Of a stretch of DNA of 64,000 nucleotides, positions 24,007-34,907 are shown in pieces. Made by a program: the position numbers and the translations under genes. The notes beneath the pieces were generated by a model that searched no databases, was not told the origin of the DNA, and saw only the letters and a list, made by a program, of their open reading frames with translations. This stretch comes from Muscardinus avellanarius (lineage: Eukaryota > Chordata > Mammalia > Rodentia > Gliridae): positions 28,898,792 to 28,962,791 of the forward strand of contig OY726572.1 of the NCBI GenBank assembly GCA_963383645.1, given 5' to 3'. Numbering within the stretch: position 1 is the first letter of the stretch; each line of letters starts with the position of its first letter.

Positions 24007-24732
24007 TTTCAACAAATGCTGGAAATGATGTGGAGAAGTGGGAACTCTAATACATTGTTGGTTGCATTGCAAATTCGTGCAACTGCTTTGGAAAACAGTA
24101 TAGAGAATCCTCAGAAGAATGGGAATGAACTTACCATATGATCCAGCAATACCACTTCTGGGACCTATTAAAAAAATGCCAACCAAACTACCAAACTAAT
24201 ACATGTGTATCTATGCTAATAGCTGCACAATTCACCATTGCCAAACTATGGAACCAGCCAAGATGTCAATCAACAGATAAATGGATTAGAAAACTATGGG
24301 CTATGTACACAATGGAATTTTACTCTATCTTAAAGAAAAACACAATTACATCATTTACAGGGAACTGAATGGAACTGGAGAACATTATGCTAAGTGAGAT
24401 CAGTCAATCCCCAAAAATGAGAAATTGGATATTCTCCCTAATATGTGGAAGCTAGGGAGAAAATGGGTCATAAGAGGAACTCTAAATGATGAAGAAGATA
24501 CTATAAATGAGCAAATAAGGTGACCTAACTGAGGGGATAGGAGGGGAGAAGAGAGAAATTCTCTAATGCACATGATGTACTTTAACAAAACATATCAATT
24601 TCAATCACTAAGCCAAACATGAGAAGGAGGGATAGAAGAGGGAATGGGGCATAAATTAGGTAAGGGATAATTGGATGATGTGTGCATATAATTTATATGA
24701 CTACAATGCACCAATAAACAGTTAAAAAAAGA
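24007..24732 (+). mobile_element. 5'-truncated L1 inserted in the MITE
   Basis: Begins CAACAAATGCTGGAAATGATG in late ORF2. The zinc-knuckle region is no longer in a clean open frame. Then comes a 3' UTR with GGGTCATAAGAGGAACTCT, ending GCACCAATAAACAGTTAAAAAAAG. The 3' UTR type matches that of the full-length L1 at 51 kb, and on that basis the copy is younger than the surrounding L1. Confidence 0.8.
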
Positions 24733-24782
24733 ATTTGGATTGGAAAAAATTCAAATATTTGGATTAGGGATTCTAAACTAAG
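24733..24782 (+). mobile_element. Tigger/pogo-type MITE, right end
   Basis: ATTTGGATTAGGGATTCTAAAC matches the right terminal sequence of the MITE begun at 23697. Confidence 0.6.
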
Positions 24783-24925
24783 CCTACTTCCAGTATGTAC
24801 AAAACTCAACTCACTAGCAAGAACACAAGTAGCCAAATATAAGCAAATAAGTGAAGGTCTGAAGTATATATTTCTCAAAAGACATACAAGTGGCTAACAG
24901 ATATAAAAAAGTGATGTTTTAGAAC
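24783..24925 (+). mobile_element. old L1, 3' continuation of the split copy
   Basis: TTCCAGTATGTACAAAACTC and TTCTCAAAAGACATACAAGTGG continue the ORF2 order from 23696. Confidence 0.7.
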
Positions 24926-25325
24926 ATGGGCTAAAGGAAATATCTTATGAAGGAACACACTGAGTCTTGAAAGCACCCAGAATGACAAAGGTCTTTCACT
25001 TAGTGTGCCTTGGACTCATATGTGGCCTTGGCTGTGTTCTACTGCTTCCTACCAAATCAGTATATTTTCATCTAACAGCCTTACAAACATGTATATTACT
25101 TGTAACCAGACAGATTTTTCTTTTTTGCAGATGATTTTGTCTTGGCTATTTCTGAGAATGTAATCTATTGTGCTATGTGTCTACCACTGTCAGGTAGTCT
25201 GTAACCTGTCATAGCCTCCTGGGTCCCAATAAGCTATAAGAATTTCTTAGGGTTTGGAATAAGCAACTATTGCTTTAAGACTTTATTCCTCTCATCTATC
25301 CAACTTTGCAGTCCAGGCTTAAAAC
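24926..25325. other. intergenic, nothing recognised
   Basis: No gene or repeat recognised. Confidence 0.45.
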
Positions 25326-25430
25326 AGTCTAGAGAGTGGTATTTTATAAAACTGAGCATCACCAATCACAAGAAAAAAAATGAAGCCACTTATGAGTGTT
25401 TTCCAAAAATCTCTTAGAATGGCTATTTTC

Positions 25431-25642
25431 TTTGTTTTTTCTTGTGGTACTGGGGATGGAATCCAGGGGCTTTCTACCCCCAGGCTACACTCCCAGACCT
25501 ATTTTATATTTATTTGGAAACAGCATCTCACTAAGTTGCTGAGAGGCTCACTAAGTAGCTGAGGCTGGCTTTGAACTTGTGCAATCCTCCTGTCTCAGCC
25601 TCCCAAGTACTGGGATTACAAGCATGTGCCACCATGCCCAGT
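25431..25642 (-). repeat. B1-dID SINE with 14-bp target-site duplication
   Basis: Full dimer, antisense. GAATGGCTATTTTC is present on both sides (25417-25430 and 25647-25660). Confidence 0.95.
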
Positions 25643-25807
25643 TTTTGAATGGCTATTTTCAAAACGATGAACTATGACAAATGTTGGTGCAACCATAGGG
25701 AAGAAAGCACTATTATACACTGTTGTTGTGAATGTAAGTTATTGTGGCCATTATTGGAAACAAAATAAGGAGGTCTCTCAAAAAGTTAAAAAATAAAATG
25801 CCATGTG

Positions 25808-26012
25808 AGCCAGGCATGGTGACCCATGCTTGTAATCCCAGTATTTGGGAGGCTGAGACAGAAGGATAGCAGGTTCATGGCCAGCCTCAACTACTTAGTG
25901 AGGCCCTCTGCAACTTAGTGAGACCCTGTTTCAAATTAAGAATAAAATGTAGGGCTGGGGATGTAGCTCAGAGTTAGAATGCTTCTGGGTTAATTCTCTG
26001 GTACTGTAAAAC
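25808..26012 (+). repeat. B1-dID SINE
   Basis: Full dimer from GAGCCAGGCATGGTGACCC to TCTCTGGTACTG, then an A-rich tail with AAGAAAG units. Confidence 0.92.
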
Positions 26013-26690
26013 AAAAGAAGAAAAAAAGAAAGAAAAGAAAAAAGTACCATGCATTCCAGTAATCTCCAAACTGGATAAATAACAAAAGACAATGAAATCA
26101 GTATTTTGTAGAGATGGCTTTACCTCCATGTTTATTACAGCACTTTCACACCAGCCAAGATGTGGGGACTCATTCTAATGATTATCCATCATGGGTGAAT
26201 GGATAAAGAAAATATGGCAAATATATTCAGTAGAAAGTTATTCATCCATAAATAGGCATTAATTTCTGACATTCAGGACAACAGAAATGAATCTTGAGAA
26301 CATTATGTTAAATTAAATAAGACACCGAATGACAAATATTGCATGATCTCATTCATGCAAAATCTGATAAAGTTTATCACAAAAATGTAGAGAGTAAAAC
26401 AGTCTTTACTAGGGGTTGAGGTGATTATGTTTGGGGATGAAGAGGCTGGATGCAAAGGACACAAAAATGCAGATGGATAGAACAGATACATTCAAGAGAT
26501 CTACTGTACTATATGGTGACTGGTTAACTATACATTTTATTCCTAAAAATGCTAAGCTAATGGATCTTCTCCCTATAAAAATAAGTATGTAATCAGCACA
26601 TTTTTATTATGTAGATTTAGTCATTCCACAATGCATATATTAGGCCTTACATCATATTTTACATGGCAAAATTATACAATATTACTGACA

Positions 26691-27479
26691 CGCTATTTTT
26701 TATTTACCACTCTAATAGATCTTATCTCCTATGGAGAACTGTCTCTGGAGTCTCTAATTCTGTTAGAATTCCCACTATTTAAGAGTAGAATGTGATGTGA
26801 CCTCATTATCTATGTATATATCCATAAATAACTGACCTTTTAAAAAGCTACCTAACTTATTATAAATGTCTTTGAAGAAAAACCACCTAATTTGTTATAA
26901 ATGTCTGTATCTTTGAAATATAATAGGATAGGGTCAGTTCTAACTGGCTTTTCCTATACTTCAAAACATACTAAAAGCAAGATGGTGGTGATAATGAGTT
27001 GTTGATCTCAGAGAGATGTGCACTTAAGTAAAATGTCTGGTAGCCTCTAATGACAGGTTTATCAATGAGTTAAATTTTGTATTTTGTCTATACTCTTATG
27101 TTATTCTTTTCATAGTCTATTTTTATTCTTTTGTATTATTTCCATTCCATCTGTAATCAGAAATGCATTAATATTTTGCCACAGTATGGATGAGATTTCA
27201 GCAGCAGTGCCTAAAATAAGCATTGCATGTAGTTCACTAATCTCTAGCATAGAACATCTTCCCAAATATTTCCTGGCCTTGCTAATGATGCAATTCTTTT
27301 AATAGAAATAATATTGGCTTAGGTGTAAAATATGCCTTATAATTTCAATCCATAAATTTGGAATTTGTGTGACTTTGGACCAATCTATTGACTTTAGAAT
27401 TTTTCTGTACCTGAAAAGCCCAGATAAGGAATACCTACCTTCCATGATTTGGGTGAGGTTTAAATTAAATAAATTAGCT
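26691..27479. other. intergenic, nothing recognised
   Basis: No gene or repeat. Two similar short strings (AAAGCTACCTAACTTATTATAAATGTCT and a second AATTTGTTATAAATGTCT, 26840-26907) form a weak direct repeat. Confidence 0.45.
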
Positions 27480-27670
27480 AGGATGATGGTATGAACCTGT
27501 AATACCAGCATTGGGTAGTCTGAAACAAGAGAATCACAGGTTTGAGGCTAGCCTCAGTAACAAAGGAAGACCTACAGCAGCTTAATGAGACTTACTTCAA
27601 ATTAAAACGGTAAAAAGAGCTGGGGCTATAGTTAGGAGGAATAATACCTCAGGGTACAATCCCCAGTACC
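27480..27670 (+). repeat. B1-dID SINE
   Basis: Diverged dimer; B1 head degraded, ID half ends ACAATCCCCAGTACC. Confidence 0.85.
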
Positions 27671-28103
27671 AAAAATAAAATTATATAAATATATCATATA
27701 CAGTATTTAGTTTATATTAGGCATGTAATAAACTGTAACCTCTTAAAATTTTTTCTTTTTGCAATGCATGTAATCATCAGATATTTTTTCTATGAATTAT
27801 CAAATTCTTACAGGTTTACTACTTGAATTTTAATATCTTCTCCTTTGCCCCTGCCAACATCTCTCCACTTTCCCCTTCCCAAACTGATTTTATTGTGGCA
27901 TAGATGTAAATGAGGAGTTGTAATGGATGTCCTAAATTTCTGGCAACCTGCAGGGCACAGGTTGGCACAGGTTGTGTGAGTACTTTCAAGCATATATTTT
28001 CATCATAAATTCCTTGAAACACAATAGGACTGTGATTCTTGGACTAACTGGTGAGTCAGGAAATTGTGTGTGTGTGTATCTGTCTGTCTCTCTGTGTCTT
28101 TCA
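27671..28103. other. intergenic, nothing recognised
   Basis: No gene recognised. A short (GT)n/(TCTG)n tract at 28064-28100 precedes the next SINE. Confidence 0.5.
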
Positions 28104-28290
28104 GTGTTACTAGATATTGAACCCAGGGGTGTTCTACCTCTTAGCTACACCCCCAGATTTATTGTTTTGAAACAGGGTTTCACTAGGTTACTAAGAGTTT
28201 TGTTACATTGCTGAGACTGTCCTCAAATGTGCTTCTCCTGTGCCAGCTTCCCAAGTACTAGGATTATAGATAAGTACCACCATGCAGAGC
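28104..28290 (-). repeat. B1-dID SINE
   Basis: Diverged dimer (GATATTGAACCCAGGGGTG ... ACCACCATGCAGAGC). The GT-rich tract on its left may be a converted tail. Confidence 0.85.
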
Positions 28291-29609
28291 ATTGCTTCAA
28301 ATACTTTAGAAGTAGATATGTTTCCTGTGAAAATTGCCATTATTTGAACAACTTCTTTTTTCTCAGTACAAACAAATATTATTATGGAGAAGGTAGGATA
28401 GAGGAAAGAGAATCCTGAAAAGATGAAGAGGATCCATTTAGAAGAAGGTTATCCTAGGACATAAATTCCCTGTAAAGAAGGCTAAATAACATTTTCAAGC
28501 AATTTACAAGTTGCAGTAAGCACATAGGCAAAAAAGTATCTAAATGTATTATATATGCTTATAATATATACATATAAATGCACACATAAATTACTTTTAG
28601 ACCGCTGGCAATATGTTTTTTGGAACTAGTGAGTTGGAAGCCAGGTTAGATATGGGTTATGGAATTTCAAAGTTGTCCTCTCCAAAACTGAAAAGAACAG
28701 AATGACTGGCTAAAAAGATCAATAACAGGGGCACCCAGCAATCCTGAAAACTATTCAAACCATTGGGATTTGGTTTGGTTTAATTTTAAAAGATCAAATA
28801 TTGTTTATTTCCAATGGTGTACATTGTAGAATTTTTGACAATATTTCTAAAATGACTGTTCTCAAATATGTTTTTCAACATAAATGCATTATATATTTCA
28901 ATATATGCTACATGTATAATTATTACATATATAATTACATAAAAGAGCAATACATTAAATCTTTATATTTGTTTCCATGTCAAAAATATTGCTAGACATA
29001 GAAATATAAAAACTTAAGAAACAAAAGTTGGATGCATTATTACAGTGTTGCAAAGACCTATATTTGTAACAAAAAAGAAAAAAGCCCATTCTTAAAAGTA
29101 ATCATTTGAAAAAATATTTCCAAAAATAAAAGCTAACATTTGACAATTTGAATCTCAAAGATACTTTGGAAGATAAAAACATAAACACAGTGGCTTATGC
29201 TTTCTTATTAAATGAGAAAAATGGTATTGAAAATAATTAAATAGTAAATTCATCAAAATATTAAGGAAGTGTTTATTCAACTGTACATTGCTGTGTCTGA
29301 ATATTTTCACATTACTTTTGGGAATTATTTTTAGCTCAGAAATACAAAAATTAAAATCAGATTTCTACACTAATAAATTGTTTTTATAAAGATATCAGAA
29401 CATTTACTTGCATATTGGTACAAATTGAGAAAAATCTACATATAAATACTATTCTTTCATATTTGATACTTCCCACTTCCCATTTCATTAACATATTGGT
29501 AAACATCATTGAATAACTATGGAACAGTTTGTTGCAGGTGGGTATATCATACCATTCATTCTATCTGAAGTTTTACTATTTTAATAGTTCAACAAGCATT
29601 TTATGCCTC
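28291..29609. other. AT-rich intergenic sequence
   Basis: Very AT-rich; no gene or repeat recognised. Confidence 0.5.
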
Positions 29610-29775
29610 AATATTTGCTTTCCTCCTTATGAGCAGATAATATATATGAGATATATTTCATATATTATATACTATATTAATTACTATTATAATATATTTA
29701 ATAATATATATTTTCTACCTATAGGTAGATATAAAAGATATATATTATCAACCCATAAGTAGGAAAGCAAATATT
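29610..29775. repeat. long imperfect inverted repeat
   Basis: The left arm (29610-29648, AATATTTGCTTTCCTCCTTA...) matches the reverse complement of the right arm (about 29738-29775) with a few mismatches. The spacer is about 90 bp and is itself AT-rich and palindromic. It may be a small MITE or a local inverted duplication. Confidence 0.85.
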
Positions 29776-29881
29776 TACAATATATATCTTATATAATAAT
29801 CTGCCGATAATGAATATGTAAGAATATGTCCTTTTAAATACTTTCATGCTGGATATTATTATATTTAAAAATTCTGTTCAG

Positions 29882-30082
29882 TCTGGGTGTGGTGATGCAT
29901 GTGTGTAAATCCAGTACTTAGGAGGCTGAGAAAGGAAAGCACAGATGTGTGGACAGCCTCAGCAAGTAGCCAGACTCTCAGCAACCTAGAGAGGCCTTGT
30001 TTCAAAATCAAATGAAGTAGTGTTGGAGATGTTTCTCAGAAATAGAATTTCTCTTTGTTCAATCCCAATTACCACAAAATAA
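29882..30082 (+). repeat. B1-dID SINE
   Basis: Diverged dimer (GTCTGGGTGTGGTGATGC ... AATTACCACAAAA) ending in an (AAAT)n tail to about 30100. Confidence 0.87.
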
Positions 30083-30100
30083 ATAATAAATAAATAAATA

Positions 30101-30297
30101 ACCTTTTTTTTTTGGTGGTACTGGGGTTCCTGGAAGCCCTTCTACCTCCGGGCTACACTCCCAGACCTATTTTTACATTTTTATTTGGAAACAGGGTCTC
30201 CTAAGCCAGCGCACGCGGCTGGCTTCGAACCTGCGCGATCCTCCTGTCTCTGCCTCCCAAGCGCGGGGATTACAAGCGTGCGCCACCACGCCCGGCT
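30101..30297 (-). repeat. B1-dID SINE, young subfamily
   Basis: Little diverged and CpG-rich: GGGGTTCCTGGAAGCCCTTC, CCTAAGCCAGCGCACGCGG, GCGCCACCACGCCCGGCT. It inserted beside the AAAT tail of the previous SINE; ATAAATAA strings flank it. Confidence 0.95.
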
Positions 30298-30427
30298 ACA
30301 TAAATAATCTTTTTTATTAGATTTTTCAGTCAATTTATTTGCCAATTTTTTGAGAGCTAAATGGAACATTTTTTCATATTTTATTAAGCATGCATTTTTA
30401 ATATATCTTAATCTGTACCAGTTGTCA

Positions 30428-30740
30428 TTAATAGAATACCAAATTCCAGGTGGCTTCTGAACTATAGAAATTAATTTTTCACCATTTGGAAGCTGTGAAA
30501 GCCACTATCAAGATGCCAGCAAGCAAATGTTTGAAAAGGACTGCCTTAGGGACTCATAGATGGTAACCTTTTTGCTTTCTTGTTGCATAGCAGGCAGGGA
30601 TATTTTGAAGCCTGTTTATAAGGCAGCATTCAACACCTAGTCACTTGCCAAATGCCCAAACTCAAAATGCCATGACAGTGGGTATTAGAGTTCAACATGA
30701 GGGTTTAAGGAAAATACCACAATTTAATTTGTAGCACAGA
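30428..30740 (-). mobile_element. MaLR (MLT1-like) LTR, antisense
   Basis: Block order AGAATACCA, GGTGGCTTCTGAACTATAGA, CATAGATGGTAACC, TTATAAGGCAGCATTCAAC and GGGTATTAGAGTTCAACATG follows the reverse complement of an MLT1-type LTR. Confidence 0.65.
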
Positions 30741-31666
30741 GCAAGGATTCAGAGCAAAGAGATCAGAGTGAGCATTCAATAAACTGTTCAGGGCAAGGCC
30801 TGAGTCACTGGACACCACACAGTTGCCCAAGTGGGTATCAATACATACTATTGGGTGAGACTCAGATGAAGGTGAGGTGGTAATCTAATGATGAGGGGCA
30901 GGTTGGGCTTGCAAGTCAGAAACCCATGGCTTCAGTTGTAGGAAGATATAGAAGGCAAAGTTCAGGGAATGAAGCAAACACTGGCACCAGGAGGAAAATG
31001 CCTTGGTATATGCATTTATTCTAAGCCCTTGATCAGTTGGCCAGTCAATAAATACTTATTTTTAATATTTACACAAGTTATAAATTTATCTGACTAGTAA
31101 ACTTACAGCATTCTTGTAACCTAGCAGAGTAGAACTTGTGCAAAAATTATCCCCTTTGCAAAACAGATCTATTTTCACATTAGTCTAGGAAAGTCACACT
31201 ATTTTAATTTGTACTTTTCAGTAAAGTAATTTGTACTTCTCATTAAAGTAAATGTTTTAGAAAACTGTAGTAAAACAATTTGTTTAATTTTAACTGGCAT
31301 TTACAAAATTAGTTTCTATTTTGTTTGGTAAGATGTTGATATGAAATATCTACTTGCTTTCACTAAGACTGATACACTCTTTACAAAGCATTCAGGCTTA
31401 TAAAATAAGCAGGCAAAATTTCAAATTTTGGAGCAATTTAGAAAGAAATAGAGATATATCTTGACATTTACACCCATTAATTATACAACATACAATATCA
31501 TGAGAAAATTATATATTTTTTCTGATAACTGATTTTCTTATTGATTATCAAAATAGAAATTACTAACAGTATATAAAGTTGATTTTTATGATTCTTGTTT
31601 GATTACCAATCACAAATCTACATAGTATGATATATAGTAAAAATTTAATAAATCTTACTTATTATT
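30741..31666. other. intergenic, nothing recognised
   Basis: No gene or repeat recognised. Confidence 0.45.
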
Positions 31667-31859
31667 ATTATTTTTTTTTTTTGGTGGTACTGGGGTTCCT
31701 GGAAACCCTCTGCACTGGGCTACACTCCCAGACCTATTTTATATTTTTATTTGGAAACAAGGTCTCTTAAGCCAGCTAGGCTGGTTTCGAACCAGTGCGA
31801 TCCTCCTGTCTCCACCTCCCAAGCGTGGGGATTACAAGCATGTGCCACCATGCCCAGCT
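31667..31859 (-). repeat. B1-dID SINE, young subfamily
   Basis: GGGGTTCCTGGAAACCCTC and TCTTAAGCCAGCTAGGCTGG mark the young type. A poly-T (sense A-tail) begins it on the left and ATTATT strings flank it. Confidence 0.93.
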
Positions 31860-31980
31860 ATTATTTTTAATTGAAATACTTTTAATGATTTTCTGCTTTT
31901 TGCTGGAAAGTCATAATAGCACATTTTTAGGAAATAGGTATTTTGTACTAAATCATACTAAGGAAAGTTTGGTGGTTCAA

Positions 31981-32088
31981 AATAAAGAACTAGAGTCAGC
32001 CATAGTTATTTACTTATCACCTGTTTGGATTCCAAATAAAGAACTAGAGTCAGCCATAGTTATTTACTTATCACCTGTTTGGATTCCA
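31981..32088. repeat. perfect 54-bp tandem duplication
   Basis: Copy 1 is 31981-32034 and copy 2 is 32035-32088, identical at every base, beginning AATAAAGAACTAGAGTCAGC. A chance ORF crosses both copies, so its translation repeats 18 residues. Confidence 0.99.
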
Positions 32089-32373
32089 AATATTGGCTTA
32101 CAGAAAAACATGTACCATACTTATGAGAGAAAGGTGTTAATATTATTATAATTACTTAAATAACTTGACTGTGTGTATGTGTGATTTTCACATATTAAAA
32201 ACTAACCCAAATTACAAATGCCTAGAATCCCTTGTGACTTAATTCACTAGGTTTCCTAGGTTTTTCTCCTATAAAATTGAAAAACAGATGAATTTAACAT
32301 ATGTAATATTTACTATAGAGCATTTCAGCTTCTTTGTACTTAATATATATAAATAAAGCAGCTCTTTTGTAAG

Positions 32374-32412
<39 letters not shown>

Positions 32413-34519
32413 ATAGACCTGGACTTCATGACTTATAGGCTCTTACACATAATAGTAATGATACCACTTCATTTTTCTATGCATGTTTTGGGGAAAACAA
32501 AGAACTACTAATAGTTGAGAAAAATGTACAGACACCATCTATTATTCATGCTTGCACAAATTCTTGAATTGATTTGCAGGTACTCATATTTCATTACCGC
32601 GCATCATGTTAGAAATTCAAACTGATCATGATGCCTTTCAGCTACTCTTGATGACAATAGAATTCCCAAGGCATTTCTCTCCCTTCAGGCAAAAGATGGT
32701 GAGACTCATTTGTATTCAAAAATAATATTACCTCTGAGATTTTTATATTGCTTTTAACTCTCTCTAGCTCTTGGGTGGTTATCCATGAAATTATGCTTGC
32801 TTGATAACTGTTTAATTTCAACTTATAATGAAAAGTGATTATGGAATAGCCAAAGGCTGACTTAGTAAGTGGCTCTCAAAGCTTAGTATTTTATAGATGT
32901 TTTATTGAATTAGTTCCAGAATACACCAGGGAAACACCCTTCTTTAAGACAAGATAACAGCTGCTTTTACAAACTTTGTTTGAATTTTTGAGTTCACTTT
33001 GATTAGCATGGTAGACAAATGTGTTTGGTATTGAATTGTAGCGAAAGAGGTAAACTCCTGTTGCTATGAGTTTGTTTGATTTAATTATATTAAAGTCAAT
33101 TGATTGGATTAGTTAGAACATGTAGATAAAAATATAAAACTTTATAAATTATTAATATCTTAGCCACATCTTGTATGGTCACAGATTCCCAATCAAAATT
33201 TTCACCTTCGCTGGATATGTCTTCTTGAGCACCATATTTTATTTATGTCACTGTGCATGTGTTCTCGGAAACCTTATTTTCCTCCTCTAGGGTACTTCTT
33301 ATGATTTCCTACTTTTCCTAATAGTATTACCTTGGTTATGTTTTTAAAAAATGATGTTATGAACAACCTGAAAAATAATTACTTACAGAGATTGTTCTTT
33401 AAAAACAAGTAGCAAAATGAGCCATGGGTTCATACCACAGGTTACAGTTTTATGTGACAGCAACTGTGGGAATCCACTTTCTAAGCCAGCACCTATGTTA
33501 TGCCTATATGCATTGGACTATTTTGCAGATCACTAAATTAGGACTGGTTAGCTACACATCACCATTATATCAAAATGTCAAAATCAGAAAAAAGAAAATA
33601 ATTGTCTATAAGTATATTCACATGCTTAATTCTCTCTCTTTCTAAATTTGTAACTAATTCCAAAACATAGCTTAAAGCTAAATAATTTCAAAATTATTAA
33701 TTTTAAAATAATTTTACTTGGGAGTTACTAGACCAGATTTTAAAAGAATAGTATGTTGTATGCTGCCAAAACAGTGTTAAAATAGTTCTAAAATTAATAA
33801 TATTAATAATACATACATGCATACATACATATAAATGATTATATTTAAAATTTCTTTTTTAATTATTTATTTTTATTTAAATTGCAACTATTTATAATAA
33901 AACATAAGCCATAGTATCATTATTTCTTCCCTTTTTTGACACTTGGATGATCTTTAGTATCCTCAGTATTTTTTAAAATTATTGAAACATGTACTTTATT
34001 TACAAAGGATTCCTGTAGAAAGGACTGGAAAGTTATTATTTTCAAAGTTCATCTGACTACCAGTATCAAAACAAACAGTGAAAGCAATATAAAGCCATTA
34101 GCCCCTGCTGTCCTTTTAAGTAGCAACCTTCACTGGGATCTTGTTGAGGACACTCCCTACTGTCAGTCAGTCTCACATTTGATTTCTGAATATAACAGTG
34201 CAGCCAAACAATAAGGAAATTTAAAAATATTATAGAAAGTATGTTATCCCCTTTATTTATTTGGATAGAGCTGTGAATCTTGCACTGTTTAGACTGAATT
34301 GCGAATCTCGCTGTAAAATATTTCATCTATTAGGCAAAATTAGTTGATAAATTAATTACAACTCACTTTTTCTATTTATAAGATATACTTATCTAAACTT
34401 TCTAATATAATATTTACTTGTTATTGATCAAATAATGGATATTTAATCAGTACATCTTGTATATACTCTATTGTATTGAAATAGTATATCATATAAAGTA
34501 GGAATTGGTTAAATTTATT
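32089..34519. other. intergenic, mostly unique sequence
   Basis: No gene or repeat family recognised apart from an (AT)n run at 32379-32406 and a (TACA)n patch at about 33811-33832. The part at 32540-32720 (around TCATTACCGCGCATCATG) is less AT-rich than its surroundings. Confidence 0.45.
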
Positions 34520-34907
34520 TTATTTTTTTGTAGTATTGAGAATTGAACTCAGGGGCCTTCTACCTCTGAGCTCTATTTTATTTTTAATTTTTTTTTTAGG
34601 CAAGAGCATGAACACAGCCCCCCACTACCACAAATTATGCAGTTGAGTTTCCCACATTTGGGGAAATCACGGGTCAGCACATATGGAGTGCAATGCATGA
34701 GCCTTGCCCTGGGAAAACCACCTTCGTGATCATGGTGTCTCCCCTGCCAGGTAAGTATACTATCTATTTTTTATTTTCAAAACAGAGTCTCATTAAGTTG
34801 GAGAGGACCTCACTAAGTTATTTGAGGCTGGCTATAAACCTGGAATCTTCTTGTCTCAGCCTCCCATGTACTGGGATTACAAGCATGTATCACCATACCT
34901 GTCTGGG
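34520..34907 (-). repeat. B1-dID SINE, split by a U1 pseudogene
   Basis: The ID half is at 34530-34575 (GTATTGAGAATTGAACTCAGG) and the B1 half at about 34770-34907 (CAAAACAGAGTCTCATTAAG ... ACCATACCTGTCTGGG). A U1 snRNA copy was inserted in the A/T-rich linker between the halves. Confidence 0.9.
34598..34758 (-). pseudogene. U1 snRNA retropseudogene
   Basis: On the minus strand it begins with the U1 5' end ATACTTACCTGGCAGGGGAG, which in real U1 pairs with 5' splice sites. It continues through CATGATCACGAAGGTGG (stem-loop I region), a CCCAAATGTGGGAAACTC stem, the Sm-site region ATAATTTGTGGTAGTGGGG, and a 3' hairpin ending CATGCTCTTGCC. Length is about 161 nt against the usual 164. An A-tail follows (T run on the plus strand, 34582-34597), and near-identical TCTATTTTATTTT / TCTATTTTTTATTTT strings flank it, which points to L1-driven insertion of a tailed U1 copy. 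Several substitutions (for example TCATGCATT near loop II) and no visible U1 promoter argue against function. Confidence 0.95.

Larger units (their letters stand above)
25326..26690 (+). mobile_element. ancient L1 (L1M-type), ORF2 end and 3' UTR, split by two SINEs
   Basis: Sense blocks in order: TAGAATGGCTATTTTC, ACACTGTTGTTGTGAATGTA, GTGAATGGATAAAGAAAATATGG, CAGGACAACAGAAATGAATC, and a 3' end with TCATTCCACAATGCATATAT. Highly diverged. Two SINEs sit inside it in opposite orientations. Confidence 0.75.

Noticed and set aside
31795..32151. Protein with an 18-residue internal repeat
   Set aside because: The frame starts inside a SINE and the repeat is just the 54-bp DNA duplication read in frame.
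34598..34758. Functional U1 snRNA gene
   Set aside because: Several substitutions, a 3' A-tail, position inside a SINE, and no visible proximal promoter element.
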